From Rhodanobacter sp. AS-Z3 (GTDB lineage Bacteria; Pseudomonadota; Gammaproteobacteria; Xanthomonadales; Rhodanobacteraceae), in assembly GCF_029224025.1 (NCBI RefSeq), contig NZ_CP119392.1, forward strand, positions 1,139,001-1,203,000: a stretch of 64,000 nucleotides of DNA. Direction: 5' to 3'. A model generated the notes under the pieces. The model made no database searches. It was not told where the DNA came from and was given only the letters and a program-made list of their open reading frames with translations. Positions within the stretch are counted from its first letter, which is position 1. Every line of letters starts with the position of its first letter. This document shows, one piece after another, positions 31,401 through 40,854 of this stretch. The translations under genes and the position numbers were made by a program.

Positions 31401-34400
31401 GCGCGTCCATGCCACCTGAAGAGACTTCGTCGCGGCCGATCTCGCTGGTCAATCGCATCGTTGCGTTCGCCTTGCAGCAGCGCATGCTGGTGCTGCTGCT
31501 GGCCGTGGGGCTGGCGGCCGCCGGCGTGTGGGCTTACAACACGCTGCCGATGGATGCCTACCCGAACCTCTCGCCGCCGATGGTGGACATTGTCACCCAG
31601 TGGCCGGGCCATTCTTCCGAGGAAGTGGAGCGGCTGATCACGGTGCCGGTGGAGCTGGGCCTGAATGCCGTGCCCGGCATGGTCACCAAGCGTTCCATTT
31701 CGCTGTACGGCCTGTCGGATGTCACGCTGACTTTTGCTGACGGCACCGATCCGTACTTTGCGCGCCAGCGTGTACGCAACCGGCTGCCGGATGTCTCGCT
31801 GCCCGATGGCGTATCGTCATCGATGTCACCGATGTCGCCTCCCTCCGGCCTGGTCTACCGCTACGTGCTGCAGAGCACCGACCGTTCGCCGATGGAGTTG
31901 AAGACGTTGAACGACTGGGTGGTCGCGCCGCAGTACCGGGCGATCCCCGGCGTGGCCGATGACTCCGGTTTCGGCGGTGGCACCATGCAATACCAGGTGC
32001 TGCTTGACCCGATGAAGATCGCGTCGCTGGGCATGTCGGTCGCACAGGTCGAGGCTGCGCTGGCCGCCAACAACAGCAATGCCGGTGGTGGCTTCTATTC
32101 GCAGGGCGGGCAGTTCTTCTACGTGCGCGGACTGGGTCGTCTGGAGACGGTGCAGGACATCGGCAACGTGGTGCTGGCCGTGCATGACGGCACGCCGGTA
32201 CTGGTCAGCAATGTCGGCACGGTGAAGATCGGCATTGCACCGCGACTGGGCGAGTTCGGCTACATGAATCAGGACGACGCCGTGGAAGGCGTGGTGCTGT
32301 CGCTCACCGGCGCGAAAACCGAGAATGTGCTGCAGCAGGTCGAGGCGAAGACGACCGAGCTCAATAGCGAGATCCTGCCCAGAGACGTCAAGGTCCATGC
32401 GTTCTACGACCTCACCGACCTGATCCAGCAGACCAAGGGTGTGGTGATGCACAACCTGCTGCTGGGCATGCTGCTGGTGATCGCAGTGTTGATCTTCTTC
32501 CTCTACGACATTCGCGCCGGTCTGATTGTCGCGGTGACCGTTCCGCTGGCGCTGCTATTTGCCTTCCTGTGTCTGGATCTGAAAGGTGCTTCGGCGAACC
32601 TGCTATCGATCGGTGCGATTGATTTCGGCATCCTGGTCGATGGCGCGATCTTCATGGTCGAGAACATCTTCCGTGAACTGGCTGCGCGCAAAGGAACCGA
32701 ATTCAACATCCGTGAAGTGATCCAGACCGCTGCATCGGAAGTGGATCGCCCGCTGGTTTACGCGGTGGCCGTGATCGTCGCCAGCTTCCTGCCGATCTAC
32801 GTGCTGACCGGACCATCCGGCACGCTGTTCAAGCCGATGGCGGATACGATGATCTTCGCCCTGGTCGGCTCGTTGCTGGTCACCTTGACGCTGCTGCCGG
32901 TGCTGTGTGCGTTGCTCATGCGTCGCGGTGTGACCGAACGACGCAATGCGATCTACGAGAAATTCAAGGCGTGGTATGTGCGCGGGCTCGAACGTATCGA
33001 GCGGCACGCGTGGCGGGTGACCGGTGCGTCGATGCTGCTGCTGGTGCTGGCCCTGGTGATGATGCGCGGTATCGGTGCCGAGTTCATGCCACATCTGGAT
33101 GAGGGTTCCTTGTGGGTGCGCGCAACCATGCCGTACACCATCTCGTTCGATGAGGCGTCGAAGATATCGCCGCAGATCCGCAAGATTCTCGGTTCGTTCC
33201 CGGTAGTCACCACGGTGACCTCGGAACTCGGACGGCCGGATGACGGCACCGATTCCACGGGTTTCTTCAACGACGAATTCTTCGTCGGCTTGAAGCCTTA
33301 CTCGCAGTGGGGTGGTCAATACCACAGCAAGCAGGATCTGATCGCGGCGATCGACAAGAAGCTGGCGGTTTTTCCCGGCATCCAGTTCAACTACAGCCAA
33401 CCTGCCGAAGATGCCGTCGATGAAGCGGAAACCGGCCTGAAGAGCGCGCTGGCGGTGAAAATCTACGGGCCGGACCTGCATGTGCTGCAGGACAAAGGCA
33501 AGGCGATCAAGCAGGTGATGCAAAAGGTGCGTGGCATCACCGACCTGACCCTGGTGCATGAACTGGGTCAGCCGAACCTGGCGATCAAGATCGATCGCGC
33601 GAAGATCGCCCGCTATGGCATCAACGTCGATGACATCAACAAGCTGATCGAAGCAGCCATCGGTGGCGACGTGGCCACCCAGGTGGCGCAGGGTGAAAAG
33701 CAGTTCGACCTGCTGGTGCGTCTCGACCCGAAGTACCGCGACAACCCGCAGCAGATCGGCAATATCCCGGTAGCCACGCCCGGTGGTCAGCAGATTCCGC
33801 TGAAAGAACTGGCCGATATCAGCGTGGCCAACGGCGCGTCGTTCATCTATCGCGAGAATGGTTCACGCTATATCGGGGTGCAATATTCGGTGACCGGGCG
33901 TGACCTCGCCGGTGCCGTGAATGACGCGATCAAGCAGGTCGCTCATGACGTGAAGCTGCCGCGCGGCTATCGACTGGAATGGGGCGGCGAGTACCAGGAG
34001 TACACCGCCTCGCGTGCGCAGATGAATGTGATTCTGCCGCTTACCTTGCTGCTGATCTTCGGTTTGCTGTTCGTGCTCTACGGCAACTTCAAGTTTCCGT
34101 TCATCACCGTGGTTGGCGTACTGCTGTCCGCACCGTTCGGCGCGATTCTCGCGATGTGGCTCACCGGTACGTCGTTCTCGGTGTCCTCTGCGATCGGCTT
34201 CATCGTGTTGTTTGGCGTGTCGGTGCTGACCGGTGTGGTCTACATTTCCTGCGTCAACGAGTTGCGCCTCAGTGGCATGGAGATCGGCAAGGCGATCCAC
34301 GAAGCTGCGGTGCTGCGCCTGCGTCCGATCACCATGACTGCACTGGTCGCCGCGCTGGGCCTGCTGCCGGCGGCGATTGCCAGTGGCGTGGGCACCGATT

Positions 34401-34522
34401 CGCAGCGGCCGTTTGCGCTGGTGATCGTGGCCGGCATGCTGTCGCGGCTGCTGATCGGCATGTTCCTGATGCCGGCGCTGTATGCGCTGGTGGCGCGGAA
34501 CGACGACCACTTGCAGGTGTGA
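31397..34522 (+). CDS. Heavy-metal efflux RND pump (CzcA/CusA family)
   Basis: 1041 residues with the twelve-helix RND layout. The HME signature DFGILVDGAIFMVEN in helix 4 (residues 409-423) holds the Asp, Asp and Glu needed for proton transfer and matches the CzcA-type divalent pattern DFGxxVDG rather than the CusA variant. PMDAYPNLSPPMVDI and the long periplasmic loops are intact; the GFIVLFGVSVLTGVVYISCV helix near residue 935 is present. It should export a divalent metal such as Zn, Co, Cd or Ni. No metal regulator gene is adjacent. Confidence 0.93.
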   Translation: MSASMPPEETSSRPISLVNRIVAFALQQRMLVLLLAVGLAAAGVWAYNTLPMDAYPNLSPPMVDIVTQWPGHSSEEVERLITVPVELGLNAVPGMVTKRSISLYGLSDVTLTFADGTDPYFARQRVRNRLPDVSLPDGVSSSMSPMSPPSGLVYRYVLQSTDRSPMELKTLNDWVVAPQYRAIPGVADDSGFGGGTMQYQVLLDPMKIASLGMSVAQVEAALAANNSNAGGGFYSQGGQFFYVRGLGRLETVQDIGNVVLAVHDGTPVLVSNVGTVKIGIAPRLGEFGYMNQDDAVEGVVLSLTGAKTENVLQQVEAKTTELNSEILPRDVKVHAFYDLTDLIQQTKGVVMHNLLLGMLLVIAVLIFFLYDIRAGLIVAVTVPLALLFAFLCLDLKGASANLLSIGAIDFGILVDGAIFMVENIFRELAARKGTEFNIREVIQTAASEVDRPLVYAVAVIVASFLPIYVLTGPSGTLFKPMADTMIFALVGSLLVTLTLLPVLCALLMRRGVTERRNAIYEKFKAWYVRGLERIERHAWRVTGASMLLLVLALVMMRGIGAEFMPHLDEGSLWVRATMPYTISFDEASKISPQIRKILGSFPVVTTVTSELGRPDDGTDSTGFFNDEFFVGLKPYSQWGGQYHSKQDLIAAIDKKLAVFPGIQFNYSQPAEDAVDEAETGLKSALAVKIYGPDLHVLQDKGKAIKQVMQKVRGITDLTLVHELGQPNLAIKIDRAKIARYGINVDDINKLIEAAIGGDVATQVAQGEKQFDLLVRLDPKYRDNPQQIGNIPVATPGGQQIPLKELADISVANGASFIYRENGSRYIGVQYSVTGRDLAGAVNDAIKQVAHDVKLPRGYRLEWGGEYQEYTASRAQMNVILPLTLLLIFGLLFVLYGNFKFPFITVVGVLLSAPFGAILAMWLTGTSFSVSSAIGFIVLFGVSVLTGVVYISCVNELRLSGMEIGKAIHEAAVLRLRPITMTALVAALGLLPAAIASGVGTDSQRPFALVIVAGMLSRLLIGMFLMPALYALVARNDDHLQV

Positions 34523-34538
34523 CCGATGGACGTCTGCC

Positions 34539-34565
34539 CGGCGCTGGATTGTTGATTCAGCGCCG
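34539..34565. terminator. Convergent hairpin between the RND pump and ggt
   Basis: CGGCGCTG / CAGCGCCG (34539-34546, 34558-34565) with an 11-nt loop, placed between converging stops. There is no U tract, so termination strength is uncertain. Confidence 0.4.
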
Positions 34566-34615
34566 ACGACAGGCCTTCATCTGAAGCCCGCACAGGCTAC
34601 CGCCGCAGCGTGTCG

Positions 34616-36433
34616 TCAGTAACCGGCAGCCAGCCCCGCCGGGCGTCGTGGATCGTTGGCGCCTTCCAGCAAACCCGTCTTGCGGTTGATCAGGATCGCT
34701 TCGACGGCGCCGCCGTCGAACGGCTCGAACTTGTGTCCCATCGCTTCCAGCGCTTGCTGTGACTTCGGCGTCAGCAAACCCTGACCGACATAAACCACGT
34801 CGGGGTACCACTGGTGGTGCAGGCGCGGCGCATCGACGGCCTGCTGCATGTTCATGCCGAAGTCGACCACGTTGAGGAAGCTCTCCAGCGTGGACGAAAT
34901 GATGGTCGCGCTGCCAGGGCTGCCGGTGAGCATGAACGGCTTGCCGTCACGCAACACGATGGTGGGCGTCATCGAGCTCAGCGGGCGCTTGCCCGGCTCG
35001 ATCTGATTGATCACGCCCTGCACCAGACCGGCGCCGTTGGCGATGCCTGGCTTGGCGGTGAAGTCATCCATTTCGTCGTTGAGAAAGAAGCCGGTGTCGC
35101 CGGCGATCTGTTTGTTGCCGAACAAGAAATTGATGGTGTACGTGACCGCCACGGCGTTGCCGTTCTTGTCGACCACCGAGTAGTGCGTGGTGTGGTTGCC
35201 TTCGGGTGCACCGAGGCTGCCGCTGATCTCGGAGGATGGTGTGGCCTTGTCCGGCGCGATGGTGGCGCGCAGTTTCGCCACATGTTCCGCTGAGAGCAGG
35301 GTGTCGATCGGGTTCTTCACGAAGGCCGGATCGCCGAGATAGGTATTGCGATCGGCGAATGCGCGGCGTTCGGCTTCGACCAGGGTGTGCACGCTGTTGA
35401 CCGAACCGTAGCCCCACTTTGCCATCGGGTAGGGTTCGATGATCTGCAGGATCAGACACAGCGTGGTGCCGCCCGAACTCGGCGGGGGCGCCGAAATGAT
35501 GTTGTAGCCGCGGTACTCGCACTGGATCGGCTTTTCCCACTGCGCGGTGTAATCGGCGAAGTCGCGCAACGACAGGATGCCGCCGTTGGCGTCGCTGCCT
35601 TTGACCACAGCGTGCGCGATCGGTCCTTCGTAGAATGCCTTGCTGCCGCCGTTGGCGATCAGCTCCAGCGTGCGCGCGAGGTCTTTCTGCACCAGTCGTT
35701 CGCCGACCTTGAACGGCTTGCCATGATTGAGGAAGATCGCCGCCACGTTGGCGTGCTGGGCAAAACCCTCGGTGCCTGAAGCAAGGCTGTCGACGTCGCC
35801 CTGCTGAAGCAGGTAGCCGTCGCGCGCCAGCTTGATCGCCGGTGCCATGACCTGCTTCAGCGACATCGTGCCGTAGGCCTTCAGCGCCGTGGCGAAACCC
35901 ATCACGGTGCCCGGCACGCCCACGCCGAGATAGCTCTGGGTGCTGCGGCCCTCGACCACATTGCCGTCGGCATCCTGGAACATCGTTGGCGTGGCTTTTC
36001 CCGGCGCCTTTTCGCGAAAGTCGAGGAACCGGTTGCGGCCGTCCTTGAGGTGGAGGGTCATGAATCCGCCGCCGCCGATATTGCCGCAGCATGGATGCAC
36101 CACGGCCTCCGCAAAACCGACCGCCACCGCCGCATCCACCGCATTGCCACCACGCTTGAGGATGTCCACGCCCACCATCGTGGCCAGGTGTTGCGCGCTG
36201 ACCACCATGGCGTGTCTGGCGGTGACCGGTCGGGCATTTTGCAGTGCCTCGCGGGTGCTGACGGGCTCACGACCGGTCGCATCAGGATTCACGCTTTGGG
36301 CGCAGGCCATCGTGCTGAATACGGCCATCAGTGCGGCGGGCAGGCACCGATGTCGGCGTGAAAATCCACGAAATGCCGGCGGCACGTATCGGGTGGGCTT
36401 GGCGTCGTGGGTTGTCACGTTGCGGTCGAACAT
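34616..36433 (-). CDS. ggt: Gamma-glutamyltransferase (glutathione hydrolase), exported
   Basis: 605 residues from ATG 36433; the frame continues upstream for 100 codons of low-complexity sequence that is not used. An export signal lies in about 25-46 (CLPAALMAVFSTMACAQ). The heterotetramer-forming precursor is complete: AMVVSAQHLATMVGVDILKRGGNAVDAAVAVGF near the N-terminus, and the autocleavage Thr416 in TTHYSVVD, followed by GSPGSATI near 480. It cleaves gamma-glutamyl bonds in the periplasm, including gamma-D-glutamyl bonds in some cases. It ends the leftward murein-peptide gene set, 157 bp after the amidase gene. Confidence 0.94.
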   Translation of the reverse strand: MFDRNVTTHDAKPTRYVPPAFRGFSRRHRCLPAALMAVFSTMACAQSVNPDATGREPVSTREALQNARPVTARHAMVVSAQHLATMVGVDILKRGGNAVDAAVAVGFAEAVVHPCCGNIGGGGFMTLHLKDGRNRFLDFREKAPGKATPTMFQDADGNVVEGRSTQSYLGVGVPGTVMGFATALKAYGTMSLKQVMAPAIKLARDGYLLQQGDVDSLASGTEGFAQHANVAAIFLNHGKPFKVGERLVQKDLARTLELIANGGSKAFYEGPIAHAVVKGSDANGGILSLRDFADYTAQWEKPIQCEYRGYNIISAPPPSSGGTTLCLILQIIEPYPMAKWGYGSVNSVHTLVEAERRAFADRNTYLGDPAFVKNPIDTLLSAEHVAKLRATIAPDKATPSSEISGSLGAPEGNHTTHYSVVDKNGNAVAVTYTINFLFGNKQIAGDTGFFLNDEMDDFTAKPGIANGAGLVQGVINQIEPGKRPLSSMTPTIVLRDGKPFMLTGSPGSATIISSTLESFLNVVDFGMNMQQAVDAPRLHHQWYPDVVYVGQGLLTPKSQQALEAMGHKFEPFDGGAVEAILINRKTGLLEGANDPRRPAGLAAGY

Positions 36434-36590
36434 GGGCTGATCCTGCACTGATATCCGTTGGAGGATAGCCGCAACGAAGGTGGCCATGCCAACGCAGTGA
36501 CGAAGGCTGGGCACAACGATCAGTGGCGGCGATGGCGTGGCACCGAGTCGTGAAATCCTGCGGCTGCTACCGTCGACGCTGATCGGCGTT

Positions 36591-37370
36591 TCAGTGGCTC
36601 GCCGGTTCGCCGCCGGTTGTCTCGATCTGCTGCGCGAGGTTGTACAGAATGCGCGAATCCTGCGCGTCGAGCTCGTCGCCACCGAGGCCACGAAAGTGGT
36701 TGTGGAAGGTCCGCACGGTAGCTGCGCGGTCATCCAGCGGATAGCCGATCAAGGCAAGCGCCATCCACGGATCGAAACCGGCGGGTGGGTCGACCAGCGC
36801 GCCCTGTGGCCAGCGTCCGAAGCCGGCGGCGGCCAGTTGTTGCCAGGGAAACAGCGGGCCAGGGTCATCCTTGCGTGCCGGCGCAAAATCCTGATGACCG
36901 ACGATTTGCGTGCGCGGAATGTGCAGGCGCTCGGTGAGGTCGCTGAGCAGGCGCAGCAGGCTATCGATCTGCGGCTTGGCGAAGGGAGTAACGCCATCGT
37001 TGTCCAGTTCAATGCCGATCGAAGCCGAGTTGATGTCGGTGATCGTGCCCCAGCGACCCGGGCCCCCATGCCACGCACGCAACTGGTCGGACACCAGTTG
37101 GTAGATATGGCCGTCCGCGCCGACCAGGTAATGGGAACTCACCGGGCCACCACTGTTGGCGGTGCGCAGCGTTTCCAGGCTTGCCTGCACCGAATGCTGG
37201 TTGGTGTAATGCAGCACGATCAGCACCGGCCGGCGGAGGTCGTGGTTTGGCGATGGCACCCACGTCGCCAGCGGATTGCGTGGCGCGTAGGCACAGGCGC
37301 CAAGCAGCGCGATCAGAAGCAGTAAAGCAGCGCCACGCAGTGGACGCGGTGCGCGGATGGACTCGAACAT
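36591..37370 (-). CDS. N-acetylmuramoyl-L-alanine amidase, AmpD-like lipoprotein
   Basis: 259 residues from ATG 37370. Signal MFESIRAPRPLRGAALLLLIALLGAC with lipobox LGAC (Cys26). The amidase_2 domain has the zinc ligands in VLHYTNQ (first His) and VGHQDFAPARKDDPG (second His and the Asp position), with SSHYLVGADG and IGIELDN between. It removes the stem peptide from MurNAc. Unlike cytoplasmic AmpD it is exported and lipid-anchored, like AmiD of E. coli. It overlaps the stop of the serine hydrolase gene as TAATG. No second domain follows apart from about 70 C-terminal residues. Confidence 0.92.
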   Translation of the reverse strand: MFESIRAPRPLRGAALLLLIALLGACAYAPRNPLATWVPSPNHDLRRPVLIVLHYTNQHSVQASLETLRTANSGGPVSSHYLVGADGHIYQLVSDQLRAWHGGPGRWGTITDINSASIGIELDNDGVTPFAKPQIDSLLRLLSDLTERLHIPRTQIVGHQDFAPARKDDPGPLFPWQQLAAAGFGRWPQGALVDPPAGFDPWMALALIGYPLDDRAATVRTFHNHFRGLGGDELDAQDSRILYNLAQQIETTGGEPASH

Positions 37371-38425
37371 TACGGCTCCTGCAAGTACGGTTGGGCGATC
37401 GCCAGTGCGCTGCGATAAGGCTCCGGGTCGTTGCGGTTGCTGAGCAGAATCACCGTCAGATGCTGCTTCGGCCAGCGCACGATGACGTTGCGGAAGCCGA
37501 TGCTTTCGCCGGAATGCCACAGCGTGTCGCCGGTGATGCGCCAGCCGTAACCGTAGCCGGCTTCATACGGCTCGCCGGTGACCTTGACGTGCGCGGTGAA
37601 GGCCAGGTTGCGCGAGGCGTCGCTGAGCAAACGGTTGTCATACAACGCGGCGTCCCACTTCGCCAGATCTTCGACCGAGGAGTAGATGCCGCCATCGCCG
37701 CGAGTGGCGCTGGTGACGCTTTGGTCGGTGCGCGTCCAGTGGCCGTTTTCCTCGCTGTAACCGTAGGCGCGATGATCGATCGGCGGCCCGCCGCGTTCGT
37801 ACAGCAGGGTGTGATCCATGTGCAGCGGCTGGAAGATGTGCTGCTGTAGAAACAGCGGCAGACTGACGCCCGAGGCCTGCTCCACCACCAGCCCGAGCAG
37901 GACGTAGCCGGTGTTGCTGTAACGGTAAGCGGTGCCGGGTGCGAAGTAGGTCTTCGCGGTGGCTGACAGCATGCGCAGCACATCCTGATCACTCACCTGA
38001 TCGGTCGTGCCGGCGGGAATCAGGTCTTCGTAGTCGACCAGTCCGCCGGTATGCGTGAGCAACTGGCGCAGGGTGACGCCGGCGGTGACCTCCGGCAGCG
38101 ACGGTAACCAGCGGCGCGCGGTATCGTCCAGATGCAGACGGCCATTCTCTGCCAGCAGCAGGATGGCTGCCGCGGTGAACTGCTTGCTGACCGAGGCCAG
38201 CCGATAGTTGGTCGCTGGCGCGGCGTCGTCATGGTCCTCCACGTTGGACAGGCCGTAACTGCGATTGACGATCGCCTTGCCATCCTTGATTACCAGCAGC
38301 GAAGCGCCGGGCACATCACCGCTGTAGCGCTGCATCAGCGCATCGATCGGATCGACCGGCTTGACGCCCGATGAGCAGCCGGCGAGGACGGTGGCGATGG
38401 CGAGGCCAGCGATGAGCTTATGCAT
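37370..38425 (-). CDS. Serine hydrolase lipoprotein, beta-lactamase (class C) family
   Basis: 351 residues. Lipoprotein signal MHKLIAGLAIATVLAGC (Cys17). The S-x-x-K motif is Ser78-Val-Ser-Lys81, the second motif is YSNTGYVLLG (YSN), and HSGESIG serves as the third (HxG). Such enzymes act as D,D-peptidases, D-aminopeptidases or esterases; true beta-lactamase activity is unlikely. It is translated together with the AmpD-like amidase and follows the VanX-type gene by 30 bp, so a role on D-amino-acid peptides is reasonable but unproven. Confidence 0.88.
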   Translation of the reverse strand: MHKLIAGLAIATVLAGCSSGVKPVDPIDALMQRYSGDVPGASLLVIKDGKAIVNRSYGLSNVEDHDDAAPATNYRLASVSKQFTAAAILLLAENGRLHLDDTARRWLPSLPEVTAGVTLRQLLTHTGGLVDYEDLIPAGTTDQVSDQDVLRMLSATAKTYFAPGTAYRYSNTGYVLLGLVVEQASGVSLPLFLQQHIFQPLHMDHTLLYERGGPPIDHRAYGYSEENGHWTRTDQSVTSATRGDGGIYSSVEDLAKWDAALYDNRLLSDASRNLAFTAHVKVTGEPYEAGYGYGWRITGDTLWHSGESIGFRNVIVRWPKQHLTVILLSNRNDPEPYRSALAIAQPYLQEP

Positions 38426-38455
38426 GGCAGGTTCCTGTTTGGCGCTTGCGGTGCT

Positions 38456-39175
38456 TCATTGCACCGGGACATCGTAGATCGTATGTGGCGTGGGCTCCGG
38501 CGACACGGTGTAGTGCCACCACTCCAGCGGATAGTTGCGGAAGCCCTCGCGCGCCATCGCATCCCGCAGAAGGTGGCGATTGGCCAGTGGCACGGCGCTG
38601 ATGCCGGCAACATCGGTATGCGCGCGCACGTCGAAGAAATCAAACTCGGTGCCCATGTCGAGTGACAGGCAGTGCGTTCCATCGTCCCTGCAGCGTTGCA
38701 GGGTGAGGTCGACGGTGGCGCCGCGGCTGTGACCGGAAACGGGTGCGATGTAGTCGCCGAGCAACTTCGATTTGTCGAGGCTTGGGTAATGCTGCGCCTT
38801 CGTACGCTGGTCTGGCAGATCGTGTGCCCAGCGCACGAAATTGGCTACCGCGCGGGCGGGTCGATAGCAGTCCCATATCTTCAGGCGCAAATGCTGCGCG
38901 CGCAGCTCGTGTTCGACTCGTGCCAGGGCTTCAGCCACCGGACGCAGCAACAGGCATTTCGGTGCGAGATAGCCGTCCGCTGGAACGCCCATGAAATTGT
39001 CGCTGCCGGCGTATTTGATGTCCTCGGCGATGTCCGGCACCAGCGCACGGATGTCTGTCAGGTTGGCTTGTTCGGCGGTCTTGGCCGGCGACAAGGTGAT
39101 CGGTTGCTGCGCGTGGCTGCTACCTGCACCAAGCATGACGACCAACGCGAGCGCGACAAGCCCGTGTCCCCACAT
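38456..39175 (-). CDS. D-alanyl-D-alanine dipeptidase (VanX/DdpX family), exported
   Basis: 239 residues from ATG 39175. Signal peptide (GLVALALVVMLGAGSSHA, cut near residue 23). Zinc and catalytic residues are in SGHSRGATVDLTL (His and Asp, about 148-160) and LEWWHYTVS near 223 (Glu and His); IWDCYRPARAV holds the Arg typical of the family. It hydrolyses D-Ala-D-Ala outside the cytoplasm, so it should serve scavenging rather than vancomycin resistance. The REP doublet copy C lies between its start and the upstream serine hydrolase gene. Confidence 0.92.
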   Translation of the reverse strand: MWGHGLVALALVVMLGAGSSHAQQPITLSPAKTAEQANLTDIRALVPDIAEDIKYAGSDNFMGVPADGYLAPKCLLLRPVAEALARVEHELRAQHLRLKIWDCYRPARAVANFVRWAHDLPDQRTKAQHYPSLDKSKLLGDYIAPVSGHSRGATVDLTLQRCRDDGTHCLSLDMGTEFDFFDVRAHTDVAGISAVPLANRHLLRDAMAREGFRNYPLEWWHYTVSPEPTPHTIYDVPVQ

Positions 39176-39179
39176 TTCC

Positions 39180-39252
39180 GTAGGAGCCCGCTCGCGGGCG
39201 ATGCATCTCCTTTCGCCACGCGCAGAGGCATCGCCGGCGAGCGGGCTCCTAC
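39180..39252. repeat. REP doublet (REPIN-like), copy C, GTAG family
   Basis: GTAGGAGCCCGCTCGCGGGC (from 39180) and its inverted partner ending in GGGCTCCTAC at 39252. It is the most complete copy. It lies between two co-directional genes of the murein-peptide operon and not on a stop codon. It could cause partial termination or stabilise the 3' end of the upstream part of the message. Confidence 0.8.
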
Positions 39253-39276
39253 GGACGGTGGTGGCTGGGCGGATCG

Positions 39277-40854
39277 TCATGGATTGCAGATGCCGACGCG
39301 CTGGAAGTCGAGGTCTTCGTAATCGGAGCTGAAATCACCCTGCGGATCGAGCTTGGCCATGCGCAGTGTCGCCGGCTTTCCGTTGCTGGCTGCAAGAAAA
39401 TCCAGCCACGCATCGAGGTCGGCCGAGTCATCCCAGTGGACCATGTAGCGATCACCCAGCCGCATCACCGTGCCGGTGAGTCGTGGCGATTTCGTCGCGC
39501 TGAAGCGCAGCTTGCCGTCCCGCGGGCACAGCGAGATATCGCCGAGCCACGGGTCGCGGTACCGGCCAATCCACGCGGCTATTTCGGTGACAGGGGCTGA
39601 CTGCATCGCGGTAGTGTCCGGCATGGACGCGGAGGCGGGTCGCTGCCTAGCCTGTTGTTCCAGGGCGTCCGCATACCAGCCCACGTCGCGGGTATCGGTC
39701 GGCGCCGTGAAATGCTTCATCAACACTTCGCCGAGCACCGTGCGTGCGTCCTCTGCTTCGCCGTTGATCATGAACACGAAGCCGCTCTTTTGATCGGGCA
39801 GCAAGGCGAGCATCGAATACATGCCATTCAAGGTGCCGGTGTGCCACACCGTCCACTGACCGTCGGCGTCAGCCATGCGCCAGCCGTAGCCGTAGGCCAT
39901 GACGTGGCTGTTGTCCCAGGTGCGCCTCTGCGCGGATACCGGAATCAGCATGTGCGGCGCCTGCAGCATCCGGCGTTGCGCTGCCGAGAGCCAGTCCAGC
40001 TGAGTCGGCGTCGGCACCAGCCAGTTCTGTGCCCAGCGCAGCATGTCGGTGAGGTCGCAGCGGATGCCGCCAGCCGGTGCCGAGGTGATCGCCGGTATCT
40101 GCGCTCCATCCTGATCGATGGCCACGTTGTGACCATCGATCAGGCGATGTGGCTCGGCCACGTTGCCCACCGTATCGCGGTTCCATGTACCAACCTGACA
40201 GCGATCCAGCCCCAGTGGCGCAAACACTTCGCGATGCATCAGCGTTTCGTACGATGCGCCACCTGCCGCAGCGGCAACTTCGCCGGCGACCACGTAGAGC
40301 AGGTTGTCGTACTGGTATTGCGAGCGGAAGCTGTAGCCGGGTTTGATGAAGCGCAGGCCGTGGATGATGTCGGCGCGAGTGAACGCATTGGGCTCGGGCC
40401 ATAGCATCAGGTCGCCGCCGCCTTCGGGCAGGCCGCTGGAATGGGTGAGCAGGTCGGCCACGCGCATGTTCGCGGTGACCCACGGACCGTGCATCTGGAA
40501 CTGCGGCAGGTACTTGGTCACCGGATCGTCCCAATGCAACTTGCGCTGGTCAACGAGGCGGCCGAGCAGGGCGGTGGTCATCGCCTTGCTGTTGGAGGCG
40601 ATCTTGAACAGCGTCTCGGAGTTGATCGGCTGGCCCGAGCCGGCGATGGTTTCGCCGGCGGTACGCGTGTAGACGAGCTTGCCGTTCTCGATCACGCCGA
40701 CGGCGATGCCCGGCAGGTGATAGCGGGCGACGGTGGCGTCGACGATCTTGTCGTAGGTGGGGTTGGTCGCGCGTGTTGAAGCTGCGTGGCTGAGTGTGCC
40801 GACCAGCGCGAGTGCGCCGGCCAGCAGCACGTGCGACTTACGGACGTTCGGCAT
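39277..40854 (-). CDS. Serine hydrolase, beta-lactamase family with C-terminal lipocalin-like domain
   Basis: 525 residues from ATG 40854; the frame upstream is inside the dipeptidase gene. Signal peptide MPNVRKSHVLLAGALALVGTLSHA. S-x-x-K is Ser87-Asn-Ser-Lys90, the YxN motif is YDNLLYVVAGE near residue 184, and WHTGTLNG forms the third motif. From about 430 an extra beta-rich domain (IGRYRDPWLGDISLCPRDGKL) resembles the DUF3471 C-terminal domain of class C-like hydrolases. Its start overlaps the M19 dipeptidase stop by 17 bp. Substrate is probably a D-amino-acid peptide or ester. Confidence 0.88.
   Translation of the reverse strand: MPNVRKSHVLLAGALALVGTLSHAASTRATNPTYDKIVDATVARYHLPGIAVGVIENGKLVYTRTAGETIAGSGQPINSETLFKIASNSKAMTTALLGRLVDQRKLHWDDPVTKYLPQFQMHGPWVTANMRVADLLTHSSGLPEGGGDLMLWPEPNAFTRADIIHGLRFIKPGYSFRSQYQYDNLLYVVAGEVAAAAGGASYETLMHREVFAPLGLDRCQVGTWNRDTVGNVAEPHRLIDGHNVAIDQDGAQIPAITSAPAGGIRCDLTDMLRWAQNWLVPTPTQLDWLSAAQRRMLQAPHMLIPVSAQRRTWDNSHVMAYGYGWRMADADGQWTVWHTGTLNGMYSMLALLPDQKSGFVFMINGEAEDARTVLGEVLMKHFTAPTDTRDVGWYADALEQQARQRPASASMPDTTAMQSAPVTEIAAWIGRYRDPWLGDISLCPRDGKLRFSATKSPRLTGTVMRLGDRYMVHWDDSADLDAWLDFLAASNGKPATLRMAKLDPQGDFSSDYEDLDFQRVGICNP

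Noticed and set aside
36434..36733. N-terminal extension of gamma-glutamyltransferase by 100 codons
   Set aside because: Low-complexity Ser/Thr/Arg stretch overlapping the amidase gene end; the ATG at 36433 followed by an export signal is a better start.
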